64,000 nucleotides of DNA from Actinomycetospora chibensis. GTDB lineage: Bacteria; Actinomycetota; Actinomycetes; Mycobacteriales; Pseudonocardiaceae. Made by a program: the position numbers and the translations under genes. Shown in pieces: positions 19,806 to 30,293 of this stretch; within the stretch, counting starts at the first letter, position 1, and the number at the start of each line of letters is the position of its first letter. The stretch is taken from positions 1-64,000 of the forward strand of contig NZ_JAQZAM010000026.1 in NCBI RefSeq assembly GCF_028737215.1. Reading direction: 5' to 3'. The notes below the pieces were generated by a model. It ran no database searches. It saw only the letters and a program-made list of their open reading frames with translations, and was not told the origin of the DNA.

Positions 19806-20360
19806 TCAGCTCTCCGGGTCATGAGCGACGGTCACCATCGCGGGCCGCAGCGACCGCTCCGAGCCGTAGCCGGGGCGCACCACCTCCACGACCGCCCCCG
19901 GCTCGGAGCCCTCCTCCGTCGGGACGACGGCCACCACCTCGTGGCGAGCCGGATCGAACGGCCTCCCGACCTCGTCCTGACGGGGAAAGCCGAGTTGGGC
20001 GAGCACCGCGAGCGCCTGCTCCCGGATGGCCCGCACGCCGTCGACGATCGCCCCGGGCGCCGCGTCCGCGTGCTGCAGCGCCAGGTCGATGTTGTCGATC
20101 ACGGGGAGGAAGGCCGCGGCCACCCGTTCCCGTTCCGCGGCTCGCTCCCGGGACAGCTCGCGGCTGTACCGCTTGCGGAGGTTGTCGAGATCGGCGAGAG
20201 CCCGCCGCCACCGGTCCTCGAGCTCGGCGACGTCGGAGCCGTCGCGCTCCGTTCTCCCGTCGGCCGGCGCTGCGTCCGCACCGTTCTGGCGCCCCTCCTG
20301 GCCCGGATCGCTCCGCTGCCCCTCGCCCTCGCCCTCGGCCTCGACATCGCGCTGAGTCAT
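19806..20360 (-). CDS. grpE: GrpE nucleotide exchange factor
   Basis: A 184-residue GrpE, which releases ADP from DnaK. An acidic low-complexity N-terminus is followed by a long coiled coil (RWRRALADLDNLRKRYSREL) and the beta-domain ending PGYGSERSLRPAMVTVA, the GrpE signature. It starts 10 bases after the dnaK stop and ends 3 bases before dnaJ. Confidence 0.95.
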   Translation of the reverse strand: MTQRDVEAEGEGEGQRSDPGQEGRQNGADAAPADGRTERDGSDVAELEDRWRRALADLDNLRKRYSRELSRERAAERERVAAAFLPVIDNIDLALQHADAAPGAIVDGVRAIREQALAVLAQLGFPRQDEVGRPFDPARHEVVAVVPTEEGSEPGAVVEVVRPGYGSERSLRPAMVTVAHDPES

Positions 20361-20370
20361 CGTGGGTGCC

Positions 20371-22274
<1,904 letters not shown>

Positions 22275-22275
<1 letters not shown>

Positions 22276-22781
22276 CAGTGATCCCACCCCAGGGTCCGGA
22301 CGGCGTCGGCGGCCACGTCCTCGTCGACCATCAGCTCGTAGGTCCGGGGGCGCATGGCGGTGGCGGAGGCGAAGTCGCGTCGACCTCCCTGCAACGCGTG
22401 GACCAGCACTCCGAACAGGGCACCGACGATCGCCCCGAAGATGAGGCCGTAGACCATGAGCAGGAGCCAGCCGATCACCGGGATGATCCAGCTGAGCAGT
22501 CCGAACAACCACCCGATCAGCGCGCCGGTGACGGCGCCGCCGGCCGCGCCGCGCAGCGCCGCCCGCGGGTAGTCCAGGCGACCGGTGACCTGCTCGACGA
22601 GCTCGAGGTCGCGCCCGACGATGGCGACCCGATGGACGGGGAAGCCGCGATCGGAGAGAGCGTCGACGGCCTGCTCGGCGTCCGCGTAGTTCCGGAAGCT
22701 GGCGATGGACCGGCGCGACGGTGCGCTCGGCACCGCGGGCCGCGTCGGCGGCGCCGTGACACGGGAAGCGTTCTCGCTCAT
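22275..22781 (-). CDS. General stress protein, YflT-like domain plus glycine-zipper membrane segment
   Basis: A 168-residue protein. Residues about 23-70 match the YflT/general-stress fold ([20 protein letters not shown], then [25 protein letters not shown], split). It is followed by a glycine-rich hydrophobic hairpin (about 75-130) and a short C-terminal beta segment. Such proteins are induced by heat and osmotic stress in actinobacteria, with unknown biochemistry. First gene of the operon; a sigmaB-like promoter candidate lies 73 bases upstream. ATG 22781 fits the homology. Confidence 0.82.
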
Positions 22782-22853
22782 CGTCCTCTGTCCTCGATTC
22801 GTCGTGCTGGGCGTGGGATCGGGCGCCGGGTGGCGTCGGACGAGGAGCGAGGA

Positions 22854-22877
22854 CCACCCGCGCGGCCCGCCGGAAAC
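22854..22877 (-). promoter_or_regulatory. Candidate sigmaB-type general-stress promoter of the chaperone operon
   Basis: Minus strand: GTTTCC (22877-22872), 12-base spacer, GGGTGG (22859-22854). This resembles the sigmaB/sigmaF-class GTTT-N12-14-GGGTA consensus and sits 73 bases before the first gene. I found neither CIRCE nor HAIR (HspR) repeats in this gap. Confidence 0.35.
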
Positions 22878-22881
22878 GACG

Positions 22882-22918
22882 TGCGTCAGCACCGTCACAC
22901 CCGCGCGGAGGTGACGCA
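22882..22918. promoter_or_regulatory. Inverted repeat between the chaperone operon and the DUF1931 gene
   Basis: TGCGTCA (22882-22888) and TGACGCA (22912-22918) are perfect 7-base arms around 23 bases, directly upstream of the candidate sigmaB promoter and within the divergent DUF1931 leader. It could be an operator shared by both units. Short arms in a high-GC region make chance possible. Confidence 0.3.
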
Positions 22919-23053
22919 TCGACATCCGAGCGGCAAGACGGCCGTCCCCGCTCACCCCGTCGGGTCCAACAGCGCGTCGATACGGAAGTCCGGCCGGCCG
23001 GGGATGCGAAGGTGCGGCCCTCACGCACCGCGATGCCGGAGGAGGTGACCGGG

Positions 23054-23506
23054 GTGACACATCCTGCCGGGATCCGGATCCTCCAGCGGATGTTCCGGTC
23101 GGCGGCGGGCGTCGACGTCGACAAGCAGGACATCCGGCGCTACCGCGAGTTCGTCGACGCGATGATCGACGACATCGCGATCACGGGCCGCAACTCGGCC
23201 TCGTGGAACGGGCGGGACGTCATCGCCCCGGCCGACCTCCCGATCACCAAGGGGCTCCACGAGCGGATGCGCGAGTTCGACGAGCTCGACGTGGCCGCCG
23301 AGGTCCGCGCGCTGCTCCGGAACGACCTGCGGCGACCACCGGGCGACGTCACGTTCTCGGAGGAGACAGAGGATCTGCTGCCCGAGGTGTTCGGTGGCCT
23401 GAGCGTCGTCCTGGCGCGGTCCTTCAAGGTGATCGACCCGGACCTGACCAACCCGAGAACGGAGCACTGGGAGCGTGCCTTCACGCTCTTCCGCCTGATG
23501 ATGTGA
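23054..23506 (+). CDS. DUF1931 histone-fold protein
   Basis: A 150-residue member of the DUF1931 family. Visible family features are [22 protein letters not shown], split around the first helix, then [16 protein letters not shown] and a second similar half with [27 protein letters not shown] and TEHWERAF. Structures from Aquifex and Thermus members show a pseudo-dimeric histone fold; function is unknown. GTG 23054 is preferred because GGAGGAGG ends 8 bases before it and the length fits; ATG 23033 is the alternative. Divergent from the chaperone operon. Confidence 0.88.
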   Translation: MTHPAGIRILQRMFRSAAGVDVDKQDIRRYREFVDAMIDDIAITGRNSASWNGRDVIAPADLPITKGLHERMREFDELDVAAEVRALLRNDLRRPPGDVTFSEETEDLLPEVFGGLSVVLARSFKVIDPDLTNPRTEHWERAFTLFRLMM

Positions 23507-23531
23507 CGCCCCTGAGGGTGTGACGCCGGGG

Positions 23532-24293
23532 TCAACCGTAGGGCTCGTGCCTGCTCCACCCGTCCTCACGGGACCAGAGGAACACCACCTGCCCGAGGAC
23601 CGGGGCCAACCACAGGTGCGAGAGCCAGTCGTGCTCCGGCGGAGGGGCCGGCGGCACGCCGGGGGCCCGCACCAGGGAAGCGAACGCGTCCGCCGGGAGT
23701 CCCGTACAGCCCACCGTCAGGTAGAGCTGACGTTCGTCCGCCTCACGCCGCTGCAGGGCGCGCAGTGCCCGCGCCGCCGGCCCGCCCGCCAGTGCCTCTC
23801 GCAGGGCGGGCACCACACTGCCCATCGGCTGGTCCGCGACGCTGCCCGGGCACAGGGTCACCGTGGCGGGGAGACCCAGCGAGTCGGCGTGGCCGCGCAG
23901 CCGCGCGGGTCCGGTGTGCACCAGCCAGTGCAGGTCGGGCACCGCCGAGATCAGTGGCGCAGGGAGGTGGCAGGGGCTGGGGACGCCATGGGCCTCGCAC
24001 ATGCGGGCCACCACCGGGAAGACTTCCCGCACCCGGGGCAACCGGCGCACGTCGTTGATCGTCACCTGCCACCACCAGCGCGCCGGCGCGGTCCACTGCA
24101 TGTCCGAGTCGCGGCGCAGGTGCGCGAGGAGGAGCTCCTCCCGCTCGCCGAGGACGGCCTCCTCGAGTGCGGCCCGCCGGCCGTCCGGATGGATCAGGCT
24201 CATCTCGTGGGCGTCGGGCGAGCGCTCGACGCGCGCACCGAGGACCCGGGCCGCCACCTCACCCGCCGCCACCTCGCCCGCGGTCGGGGTCAT
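23532..24293 (-). CDS. Unknown protein, downstream partner of the STAS gene
   Basis: A 253-residue soluble protein I do not recognise. It is rich in Arg, Pro and Trp (TAPARWWWQVTINDVRRLPRV around residue 70-90, split here), with a well-folded-looking core and no membrane helix, signal peptide or obvious catalytic motif. ATG 24293 follows the STAS gene by 28 bases, so the two are probably co-transcribed. Given the stress-gene surroundings a regulatory or stress role is possible, but that is context only. It converges with the DUF1931 gene. Confidence 0.7.
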   Translation of the reverse strand: MTPTAGEVAAGEVAARVLGARVERSPDAHEMSLIHPDGRRAALEEAVLGEREELLLAHLRRDSDMQWTAPARWWWQVTINDVRRLPRVREVFPVVARMCEAHGVPSPCHLPAPLISAVPDLHWLVHTGPARLRGHADSLGLPATVTLCPGSVADQPMGSVVPALREALAGGPAARALRALQRREADERQLYLTVGCTGLPADAFASLVRAPGVPPAPPPEHDWLSHLWLAPVLGQVVFLWSREDGWSRHEPYG

Positions 24294-24321
24294 CGACGGT
24301 CGGGATCGCGGATCCCGCTCG

Positions 24322-24915
24322 TCAGGCACCGGTGTCGATGATCGCGCGGTGCCGGGCCGCCGTGTGGGGTTCGGCCACCTCGTCGAGCCCACCCGGGCAT
24401 CGGACGTCGGCCCAGGACAGCTCCGGCGGGTGGGCGCGCTCGAACGCGGCCCGGTGCAGCGCGAACACGCGGTCGAGCGGATCGTCGTCCATGCCATGCA
24501 GGACCCTGGGGGTGAGCCCGGTCACCTCGAGCACGCCGCCCCGGGCGGCCATTCTCGCCTCCACCCTGCGCAGCAGCGCGAGGAGGCGGTCGTCCCACCG
24601 TCCGACACGCGAGAGGTCGATGACGAGGTGGCGAGCCCCGGCATCGAGCTGGCCGCGCAGGTGCGCGCAGACCGCTCCCATCGCCGAGGCCTCGACCGGG
24701 CCACCGAGCACCATGGCGGAGTACTGATCACCACGCTGCGCCGACGCGATCGTGATCGGGCTGGCGGCCTCGGCGAGGGTACTGACGATCGCCGCCCGGA
24801 GGGTGCGCTCCAGCTCGGCGAGCTCCGCCTCACGCGCCGGCCGAGGGCGCGCCACGACGGCGGAGAAGATGCCGCTGTCCGCCGCGGTCGGCGTGCTCGT
24901 CCTTCTGGTCGACAT
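24322..24915 (-). CDS. STAS-domain protein
   Basis: A 197-residue protein. Residues about 75-150 look like a STAS domain (anti-sigma-factor-antagonist fold): LDAGARHLVIDLSRVGRWDDRLLALLRRVEARM, then GGVLEVTGLTPRVL. The phosphorylatable Ser/Thr expected after the second strand is not clear (VGRWDDR). ATG 24915, or the in-frame GTG 9 bases upstream. It may act in a sigma-factor partner-switching pathway; no anti-sigma kinase gene is nearby. It is divergent from hsp20. Confidence 0.65.
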   Translation of the reverse strand: MSTRRTSTPTAADSGIFSAVVARPRPAREAELAELERTLRAAIVSTLAEAASPITIASAQRGDQYSAMVLGGPVEASAMGAVCAHLRGQLDAGARHLVIDLSRVGRWDDRLLALLRRVEARMAARGGVLEVTGLTPRVLHGMDDDPLDRVFALHRAAFERAHPPELSWADVRCPGGLDEVAEPHTAARHRAIIDTGA

Positions 24916-25181
24916 GGGCGTCACGGTCCACCGTGTCCGGGTCGAGGGCTTCGCCCTGCCGTCCGCAACGTGGCCCTCCCGCACCGACATGCCGGGACAG
25001 GGTTCGCCGTCGGCATCCGGAACGGCCGAACCTCCGTCGACCCGTAGCCCCGTGGGGCCGAGGGTGTCCCGCCGGGTTGACTCCCCCGGGCCGATCCGGT
25101 GCGGCACCGGCCCGGCCACGCTGACGCTGGTCCGACGGGCGGCGACGCCCGCCCACCCCGTCCGGCACCAGGAGGCGACCG

Positions 25182-25622
25182 GTGACTCTCATGCGATTCG
25201 ACCCGTTCCGTGAGTTCGAGCGGATCATGGAACAGAACTTCACGTCCGGGGCGCGGATGCCTCGGAGCATGCCGATGACCGCTCGGCGCCGCGGCGAGAG
25301 GTTCTTCGTCGAGCTCGACGTGCCCGGCGTGCGCATGGATGACGTCGATCTGACCGTGGAACGCAACGTCGTCACGATCCGCGCGCGTCGATCCGGCGAT
25401 CGCGAGGAGGGTGACGAAGTGATCGTCGACGAGCGGCCGTACGGCGAGTACTCGCGCCAGCTCTTCCTCGGCGACAACCTCGACCCGGACGGACTGACCG
25501 CCGAGCTGCACGACGGTGTCCTGCAGCTGACCATCCCCGTCAGCGAGGCGAGCAAGCCCCGCCAGATCCCGCTCGGTTCCTCCTCCGGCTCCTCCGCCAG
25601 CTCCACCTCCGGCTCCACCTAG
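25182..25622 (+). CDS. Hsp20 small heat-shock protein
   Basis: A 146-residue alpha-crystallin-type holdase that keeps unfolding proteins soluble for DnaK/ClpB. An N-terminal arm (MRFDPFREFERIMEQNF) precedes the crystallin domain (about 35-130) with ERFFVELDVPGV and the terminal strand GVLQLTIPV. The I-x-I-like contact is reduced to RQIPLGS, and a Ser/Gly tail ends the protein. GTG 25182 lies 6 bases after GGAGG; ATG 25191 is less well spaced. Confidence 0.92.
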   Translation: MTLMRFDPFREFERIMEQNFTSGARMPRSMPMTARRRGERFFVELDVPGVRMDDVDLTVERNVVTIRARRSGDREEGDEVIVDERPYGEYSRQLFLGDNLDPDGLTAELHDGVLQLTIPVSEASKPRQIPLGSSSGSSASSTSGST

Positions 25623-25815
25623 GACCGCCGGCCAGGACTGATGAGTCGTGGGGACGGGCCGCCGACCGTGGCGACGCGGCCCGTCCTGCACCACCACGCC
25701 GACAGTGGCGGACGGGAGGTGCGGGGGTCGGGCGGGGTTTGCGGTACGGGTTGCACCGTTCACCCTTCCCCCCCACGCCGGGAGAGTCCCGCAGGGTGTG
25801 TGGCGAGGAGGACCG

Positions 25816-27009
25816 ATGACCGACCTCGAGCAGCAACGGAGAGCGAGGTCGGCGGCCGAGGGTCGCCGCACCCTGGTCGTGGGCCTCCTCGCCGACCCCG
25901 ACACCCCCGCGGAGGTGGCCGCAAGACTGGTCGACGATCTCCCCGACGTGCTCGGGGACCGCGTCGACAGCACGATCACCTGGGACGTCCGCACGATGAC
26001 CGACCCGGTCACCGCCTCGGTGCAGGACCCCGAGGAGGTCCTCCGCGCGGTCGCCGACCAGACCGCTCACACCGAGTGGGACATCGGGATCTACCTCACC
26101 GACCTGCCGATGCAGCACGGCGAGCAGCCGATCCTGGCCGACCTCGACCACGACCGGTGCGTCGCCGGGCTCTCCCTGCCCGGGTTCGGCCCGTTCCTGC
26201 AGCACCACAAGGTGCGCAACGCGGTCGTCCGCCTGGTCGCCGACCTCGCCGGCGTCAGCGACGCCGGCCTCGAGCACGGCCGGCACCACCCGATCCGGCT
26301 CGGGCGCGCCGCCGCGCGATTCCTGCAACCGGTCCGCGTCGTGCGCGCCGGGCGGAGCCGGCACACGCGTCGTTACGTCACGACCCCGGGGCGCGGTCGC
26401 GTCCGGCTGCTGGCCGGCATGGTGCGCACCAACGAGCCCTGGCGCCTCGTGCTCGGCATGCGCACCGCGCTGGCCGCCGTCCTGGGCACCAGCGCCTACC
26501 TGACCATCAACTCCACGATCTGGCTGCTCGCCACTCGCCTCGGCGCCGCCAAGCTCGCCCTCACCCTGCTGGTGGCGGTCGCGTTGATGGTCGCCTGGAT
26601 CATCGGCGCCCACCACCTCTGGGAACGCGCCCGCGACGAGGGCGAGCGCGAGGAGACCGTCCTCTACAACGCGTCCACCGTGCTGACCTTGAGCATCGGG
26701 GTGATGGTCATGTCCGCCACGGTGTTCGTGCTCACCCTGTTCGGCTCCCTGTTCTTCCTCGAGCCCTCCGTCATGGCCCCCACCCTCGGTCGCCCACCCA
26801 CGCTCGGCGACCACCTCGTGCTCGCCTGGCTGGCCACCGGCCTGGCCACCGTCGCCGGCGCCCTGGGCTCCGGACTCGACAGCGAGGACGCCGTGCGCCG
26901 CGCCGCCTACGGGTACCGCGAGCGCCAACGCCGCGACGAGATCGGGGAGGACGACGAGGACGACCAGGGCGAGGACCGCGACGAGCGAGCCTCTCTGTCG
27001 TCGAGCTAG
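25816..27009 (+). CDS. Membrane protein with soluble N-terminal domain, unknown function
   Basis: A 397-residue protein. The N-terminal 200 residues form a soluble alpha/beta-looking domain (EGRRTLVVGLLADPDTPAEVAARLVDDLP, split; WDIGIYLTDLPM). About four membrane helices follow, near 220-240, 247-268, 288-315 and 340-360, then a highly acidic tail (EIGEDDEDDQGEDRDE). Related actinobacterial proteins have been labelled methylenetetrahydrofolate dehydrogenase, which I see no basis for. ATG 25816 has GAGGAGG upstream. It follows hsp20 on the same strand by about 190 bases. Confidence 0.78.
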   Translation: MTDLEQQRRARSAAEGRRTLVVGLLADPDTPAEVAARLVDDLPDVLGDRVDSTITWDVRTMTDPVTASVQDPEEVLRAVADQTAHTEWDIGIYLTDLPMQHGEQPILADLDHDRCVAGLSLPGFGPFLQHHKVRNAVVRLVADLAGVSDAGLEHGRHHPIRLGRAAARFLQPVRVVRAGRSRHTRRYVTTPGRGRVRLLAGMVRTNEPWRLVLGMRTALAAVLGTSAYLTINSTIWLLATRLGAAKLALTLLVAVALMVAWIIGAHHLWERARDEGEREETVLYNASTVLTLSIGVMVMSATVFVLTLFGSLFFLEPSVMAPTLGRPPTLGDHLVLAWLATGLATVAGALGSGLDSEDAVRRAAYGYRERQRRDEIGEDDEDDQGEDRDERASLSSS

Positions 27010-27310
27010 GACCGTAGGGCGCGGTGGACGAGGACGAGCGCGGAAGACGGGCCGCGCCGTCACGGCGTGGGGACCACCTTCTCGCTTCCGGGACGCCAGG
27101 ACCTCGGACGGACGAATCTCGTGCTCGCAGGTGGATGTCACGCCGACGAGCCCGTCCGACGGGTCGAGGGGCTGTCGGGGCGTTCCCGTCGAGGCTCGTC
27201 CCCTCAGGCGAGGCCCGGCCCGCAGGTTGTGACCGGCGGGGCCGATGCCCCGGCGGTAGCCCGGCGTACATGGTGTCGGACGGACGGTCACCGACGGGCG
27301 GAGGTGCCAG
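27010..27310. other. Intergenic region before the GAF-ANTAR gene
   Basis: About 300 bases with no supportable gene: the open frames lack start signals and family features. It presumably holds the promoter of the GAF-ANTAR gene, but I see no clear -35/-10. Confidence 0.5.
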
Positions 27311-28049
27311 GTGACGAGGTACGCGGAGAACCCGGCGGCGGTGTGGTCGTCCGAAGCGGAGGACGAGGGGGACGAGCTCCTGACGGCACTGCTGGCGTCG
27401 GCGCGCGGCATCGCCGGAGCGAGGCGGGTCGCGGACGCGCTCCCCCTGGTCGCGCACGGTGCCGTGGCGATGGTGCCGGACGTACGCGACGCCGGTGTCG
27501 CGGTGCGCGCCCACCGCGGGCTGCTGGCCTGTGGTGGGCACACCACGGAGACGGCGGCGCGGGTCGACCAGGCCCAGATCGGGATGGGCGAGGGTCCGTG
27601 CATCGACGCGGTCGCCGGCGCCGACACCGTGATCCTCTCCAACGCGGGCGACCGAGACGCGGTGGCCGCGGTTCGTCCGGGAGGCGGTCCGCCACGGCGT
27701 GCGGGCCAGCGTGTCGGTGCGTCTGACGAGCGCCTGTCCGGTGGGTGCGCTGAACCTGCACGTGACGCGACACGCCCTCGACGACCCCTCGGCGCGGAGA
27801 CGGACCCAACAGTGTGCTCGGTTGTTCGTCGCACACGCCTCGCTCGCTCTCGCCGGCACCGACCGGGTGGAGAACCTGGAGAAGGCTCTCGTCCGGCGTG
27901 ACGTCATCGGACAGGCCAAGGGCATCCTCATGAACCGCTACGACGTGGACGCCGACGAGGCGTTCGCACGCCTGCGGCGGGCCTCCCAGCACACCAACAC
28001 CAAGCTCCACGACGTCGCCGCCTGGCTCGTCGCCTGCCGGAACCCCTGA
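27311..28049 (+). pseudogene. GAF-ANTAR regulator interrupted by a frameshift
   Basis: The N-terminal GAF part starts at GTG 27311 behind CGGAGG and is typical up to IGMGEGPCIDAVAGADTVILSNAGDRD. At about 27655-27662 the frame must shift: the family motif W-P-R-F-V-R-E-A-V continues in the next frame, and from there the protein runs to an ANTAR RNA-binding domain (LVRRDVIGQAKGILMNRYDV, DEAFARLRRAS). Removing one base in GCGGTGG restores a protein of about 245 residues. ANTAR proteins are antiterminators. Either a true pseudogene or a sequencing error. Confidence 0.8.
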
Positions 28050-28183
28050 TCCGGGTCACCCCGTCGCCGCCGTCGGGAGTCGGTGCGTCCGCATGCGGAG
28101 CAACCAGTCCACTATCCGTATCGCGAAACGGGGTCTGTTCACCAGGGCTTGACCGGCCAAGACCGTTTTGGTCCCGTGAGCAG

Positions 28184-29641
28184 GTGAAGGGTGACGATCG
28201 CTCGACGGACAGGTCCGCCGACGTGGACGCCCGCACCGACCGCGAGGTCCGGACCGAGGTCGAGGCCGCCCTGGCTCGTGAGTACCGCTTCCAGGAGCAG
28301 CTCAGCCAGGCCCTGATCACGGACCTCCCGGAACAGGGGATCGCCGACGTGCTCCACGGCCACCTGGGCCTGGGCGTGACCGTGGAGGACCCGTTCGGCC
28401 GCGTCCTCGCCCGGGCGGGGGCGCACGGCCGGGAGCCGTTCCCGCGACTGACCCGCGCACAACGGGACCGGCTGGTCGACGCGGCGCGGAGGGTGTCGGG
28501 TCCCCTGCGGGCCCGGCACCAGCTGGCGAGCGTGGCCGCGTCCCACGGCATCGTGCTCGGTCTGCTCGTCGTCCTCGATCCGGAGTCCTCGCTCGAACCC
28601 TCCGACGGCAGGACACCGGAGTCCGACGCGCGCGCGGGGAGCCACCGGGCCGGCGCCCTGCACGCGATCGGTCTCGCGACGAGTGCGCTCACCCTGCACC
28701 TGCTGCACCGCCGTCACCTGGCGAGGACCGAACTGCGGCTGCGCCACGATCTCGTGGAGATGGTGCTGCTCGAGCCCGCGGAGGATGACCTCGCGGCCGA
28801 GATCGACCGCCGGGTGGGGCGCGCGTCGGCGCTGAGCCACGACCTCACCGGTCCCCACCGCGTGATGGCTCTCCAGCCCTGCGACGGGCGCTGGCCCGAC
28901 GGCGAAGCCGTGGGTGACCTGGTCGAGCGCGCCGCGCGCGACCTCGACATGCCCTACCTGGGCACCCTGCGGGGTCAGATCGCGATCCTCGTGTGCGGGA
29001 CCCCCAGCGCGTGGCTCGACGGTGGCGGCAACGCGATGACCCCGTGGTCGGACCGTGGCGACTCCGGGGGCAGGCGCGGCGACGATCGGGCCGCGCGACG
29101 CGACTCGCGCTCCCGGGCGGCCTGGCGGGTCGTCTACGACGCCTTCATACGGGTGCTGCGCCAGGCTCCAGCCCTCGGGGTCGGCGGCTTCGTCGATCGC
29201 CCCGAGCACCTCCCCCGCTCGTACCGCGAGGCGATGCAGGCGCTCACGGTCCGGCTGCGCCATGACGATCCGCGGGGGCTGGTCACGTTCGAGGACCTCG
29301 GGCTCTACCGGCTGCTGGCCACCCCGCAGGGCCGCCGCGAGGCGCACGCCTACGTCGAGGACTGGCTCGGCGCCCTCCTCGCCTACGACGCGGACCGACA
29401 GGCCGACCTCGTGCACACGCTGGAGAGCTACCTCGACCACAGCGGCAACTACGACGACACCGCCGCCGCGCTGCACATCCACCGCTCCACGCTGCGATAC
29501 CGCCTCCAGCGCATCCGGGAACTCTCGGGGCACGACCTCGCGCACGCCGACACCCGGCTGAACCTGCACGTCGCCGTACGTGCCGCCGTGGTGGCCGACC
29601 CACCCGGCGCGGGCCCGTCGGAGCACCTGACGCCGCAGTGA
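28184..29641 (+). CDS. PucR/CdaR-type helix-turn-helix regulator
   Basis: A 485-residue regulator. The N-terminal half is a GAF-like sensory region (GLGVTVEDPFGRVLARAG), followed by a GGDEF-like CdaR linker domain and the C-terminal PucR helix-turn-helix (ESYLDHSGNYDDTAAALHIH, then RSTLRYRLQRIREL). Such proteins activate catabolic genes in response to a metabolite or envelope signal. GTG 28184 is the first start, with no strong ribosome site. No obvious target lies beside it; downstream are gene relics. Confidence 0.86.
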   Translation: MKGDDRSTDRSADVDARTDREVRTEVEAALAREYRFQEQLSQALITDLPEQGIADVLHGHLGLGVTVEDPFGRVLARAGAHGREPFPRLTRAQRDRLVDAARRVSGPLRARHQLASVAASHGIVLGLLVVLDPESSLEPSDGRTPESDARAGSHRAGALHAIGLATSALTLHLLHRRHLARTELRLRHDLVEMVLLEPAEDDLAAEIDRRVGRASALSHDLTGPHRVMALQPCDGRWPDGEAVGDLVERAARDLDMPYLGTLRGQIAILVCGTPSAWLDGGGNAMTPWSDRGDSGGRRGDDRAARRDSRSRAAWRVVYDAFIRVLRQAPALGVGGFVDRPEHLPRSYREAMQALTVRLRHDDPRGLVTFEDLGLYRLLATPQGRREAHAYVEDWLGALLAYDADRQADLVHTLESYLDHSGNYDDTAAALHIHRSTLRYRLQRIRELSGHDLAHADTRLNLHVAVRAAVVADPPGAGPSEHLTPQ

Positions 29642-29662
29642 GCCGGCCGTCCCGGCGAACGA

Positions 29663-29890
29663 TCACCCGGGCCGGAAGACCGCCCGAACGCAGCCGTCCT
29701 CCTTGTTCTTGAACATGTCGTAGCCGCGCGAGTGCTGATCTCGCCCCGGGCGACGCGGTCGAGCAGCTCGGGGACGTAGCGCTGACCGTGCTGCTGGGCG
29801 CCCCGCAGGGTCAGGCCCTTGTTCCTCAGCGCCCCGAGCGGGAACTTGTCGACCAGCCCGGCGAACACCCCGTCGGCGCGGCGCACGGGG
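29663..29890 (-). pseudogene. Zinc alcohol/formaldehyde dehydrogenase relic (C-terminal fragments)
   Basis: One frame encodes FAGLVDKFPLGALRNKGLTL, then GAQQHGQRYVPELLDRVARGEI, the C-terminal NAD-domain region of medium-chain Zn dehydrogenases. At about 29737 the frame changes and the typical end RGYDMFKNKEDGCVRAVFRP follows in another frame to a TGA at 29663. Roughly 13-15 codons between the blocks are missing, as is everything N-terminal. A decayed gene remnant. Confidence 0.75.
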
Positions 29891-29984
29891 TCCCCACGGT
29901 GGTCACCGCGCACGGGCCGGTGCACGACGACATGGGTCCACCGGGTCGTCCAGGTCGCACGTCCGGGTACGAGGACCGTGCCGG

Positions 29985-30200
29985 AACGTCGTGCCCGTCG
30001 TGGCCGGTTCCCCGGCACCGACCACACGCATCTGCGAGCGGTGCGGCGAGGACGACAGCACGAAGGTCATCGCGTGCTCGTCGTCCTCGAGCGCGACCCG
30101 CGGACGAGTGTCCACGCTCCAGCCGGACACCACGCGGGTGTCGTCGACGAAGAGCCCCTGCACCCGGCCCGGGACGACGTCCCCGCCTGTCGCCGCTGAC
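29985..30200 (-). pseudogene. Glycogen-debranching (GDE_N-type) protein N-terminal relic
   Basis: The frame reading GGDVVPGRVQGLFVDDTRVV, then SGWSV and a beta-rich continuation matches the N-terminal segment of amylo-alpha-1,6-glucosidase-like (GDE_N) proteins, in which Q-G-L-F-x-x-D-T-R-x-x-S is characteristic. Family members run to about 700 residues; only 60-70 are present before similarity is lost next to the dehydrogenase relic. Confidence 0.55.
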
Positions 30201-30293
30201 CCGTGGAGGAGCCTCCCCCGGAGACGCCGACGCCCGCCGAGCCCGGCGTCACCGACCGGGCGTCGTCCGCGGACTCGGACCGGCCGACCCCCG

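Noticed and set aside
22782-25181. HspR (HAIR) or HrcA (CIRCE) operators near dnaK or hsp20
   Set aside because: No pair of CTTGAGT/ACTCAAG or TTAGCACTC/GAGTGCTAA, even with mismatches, was seen.
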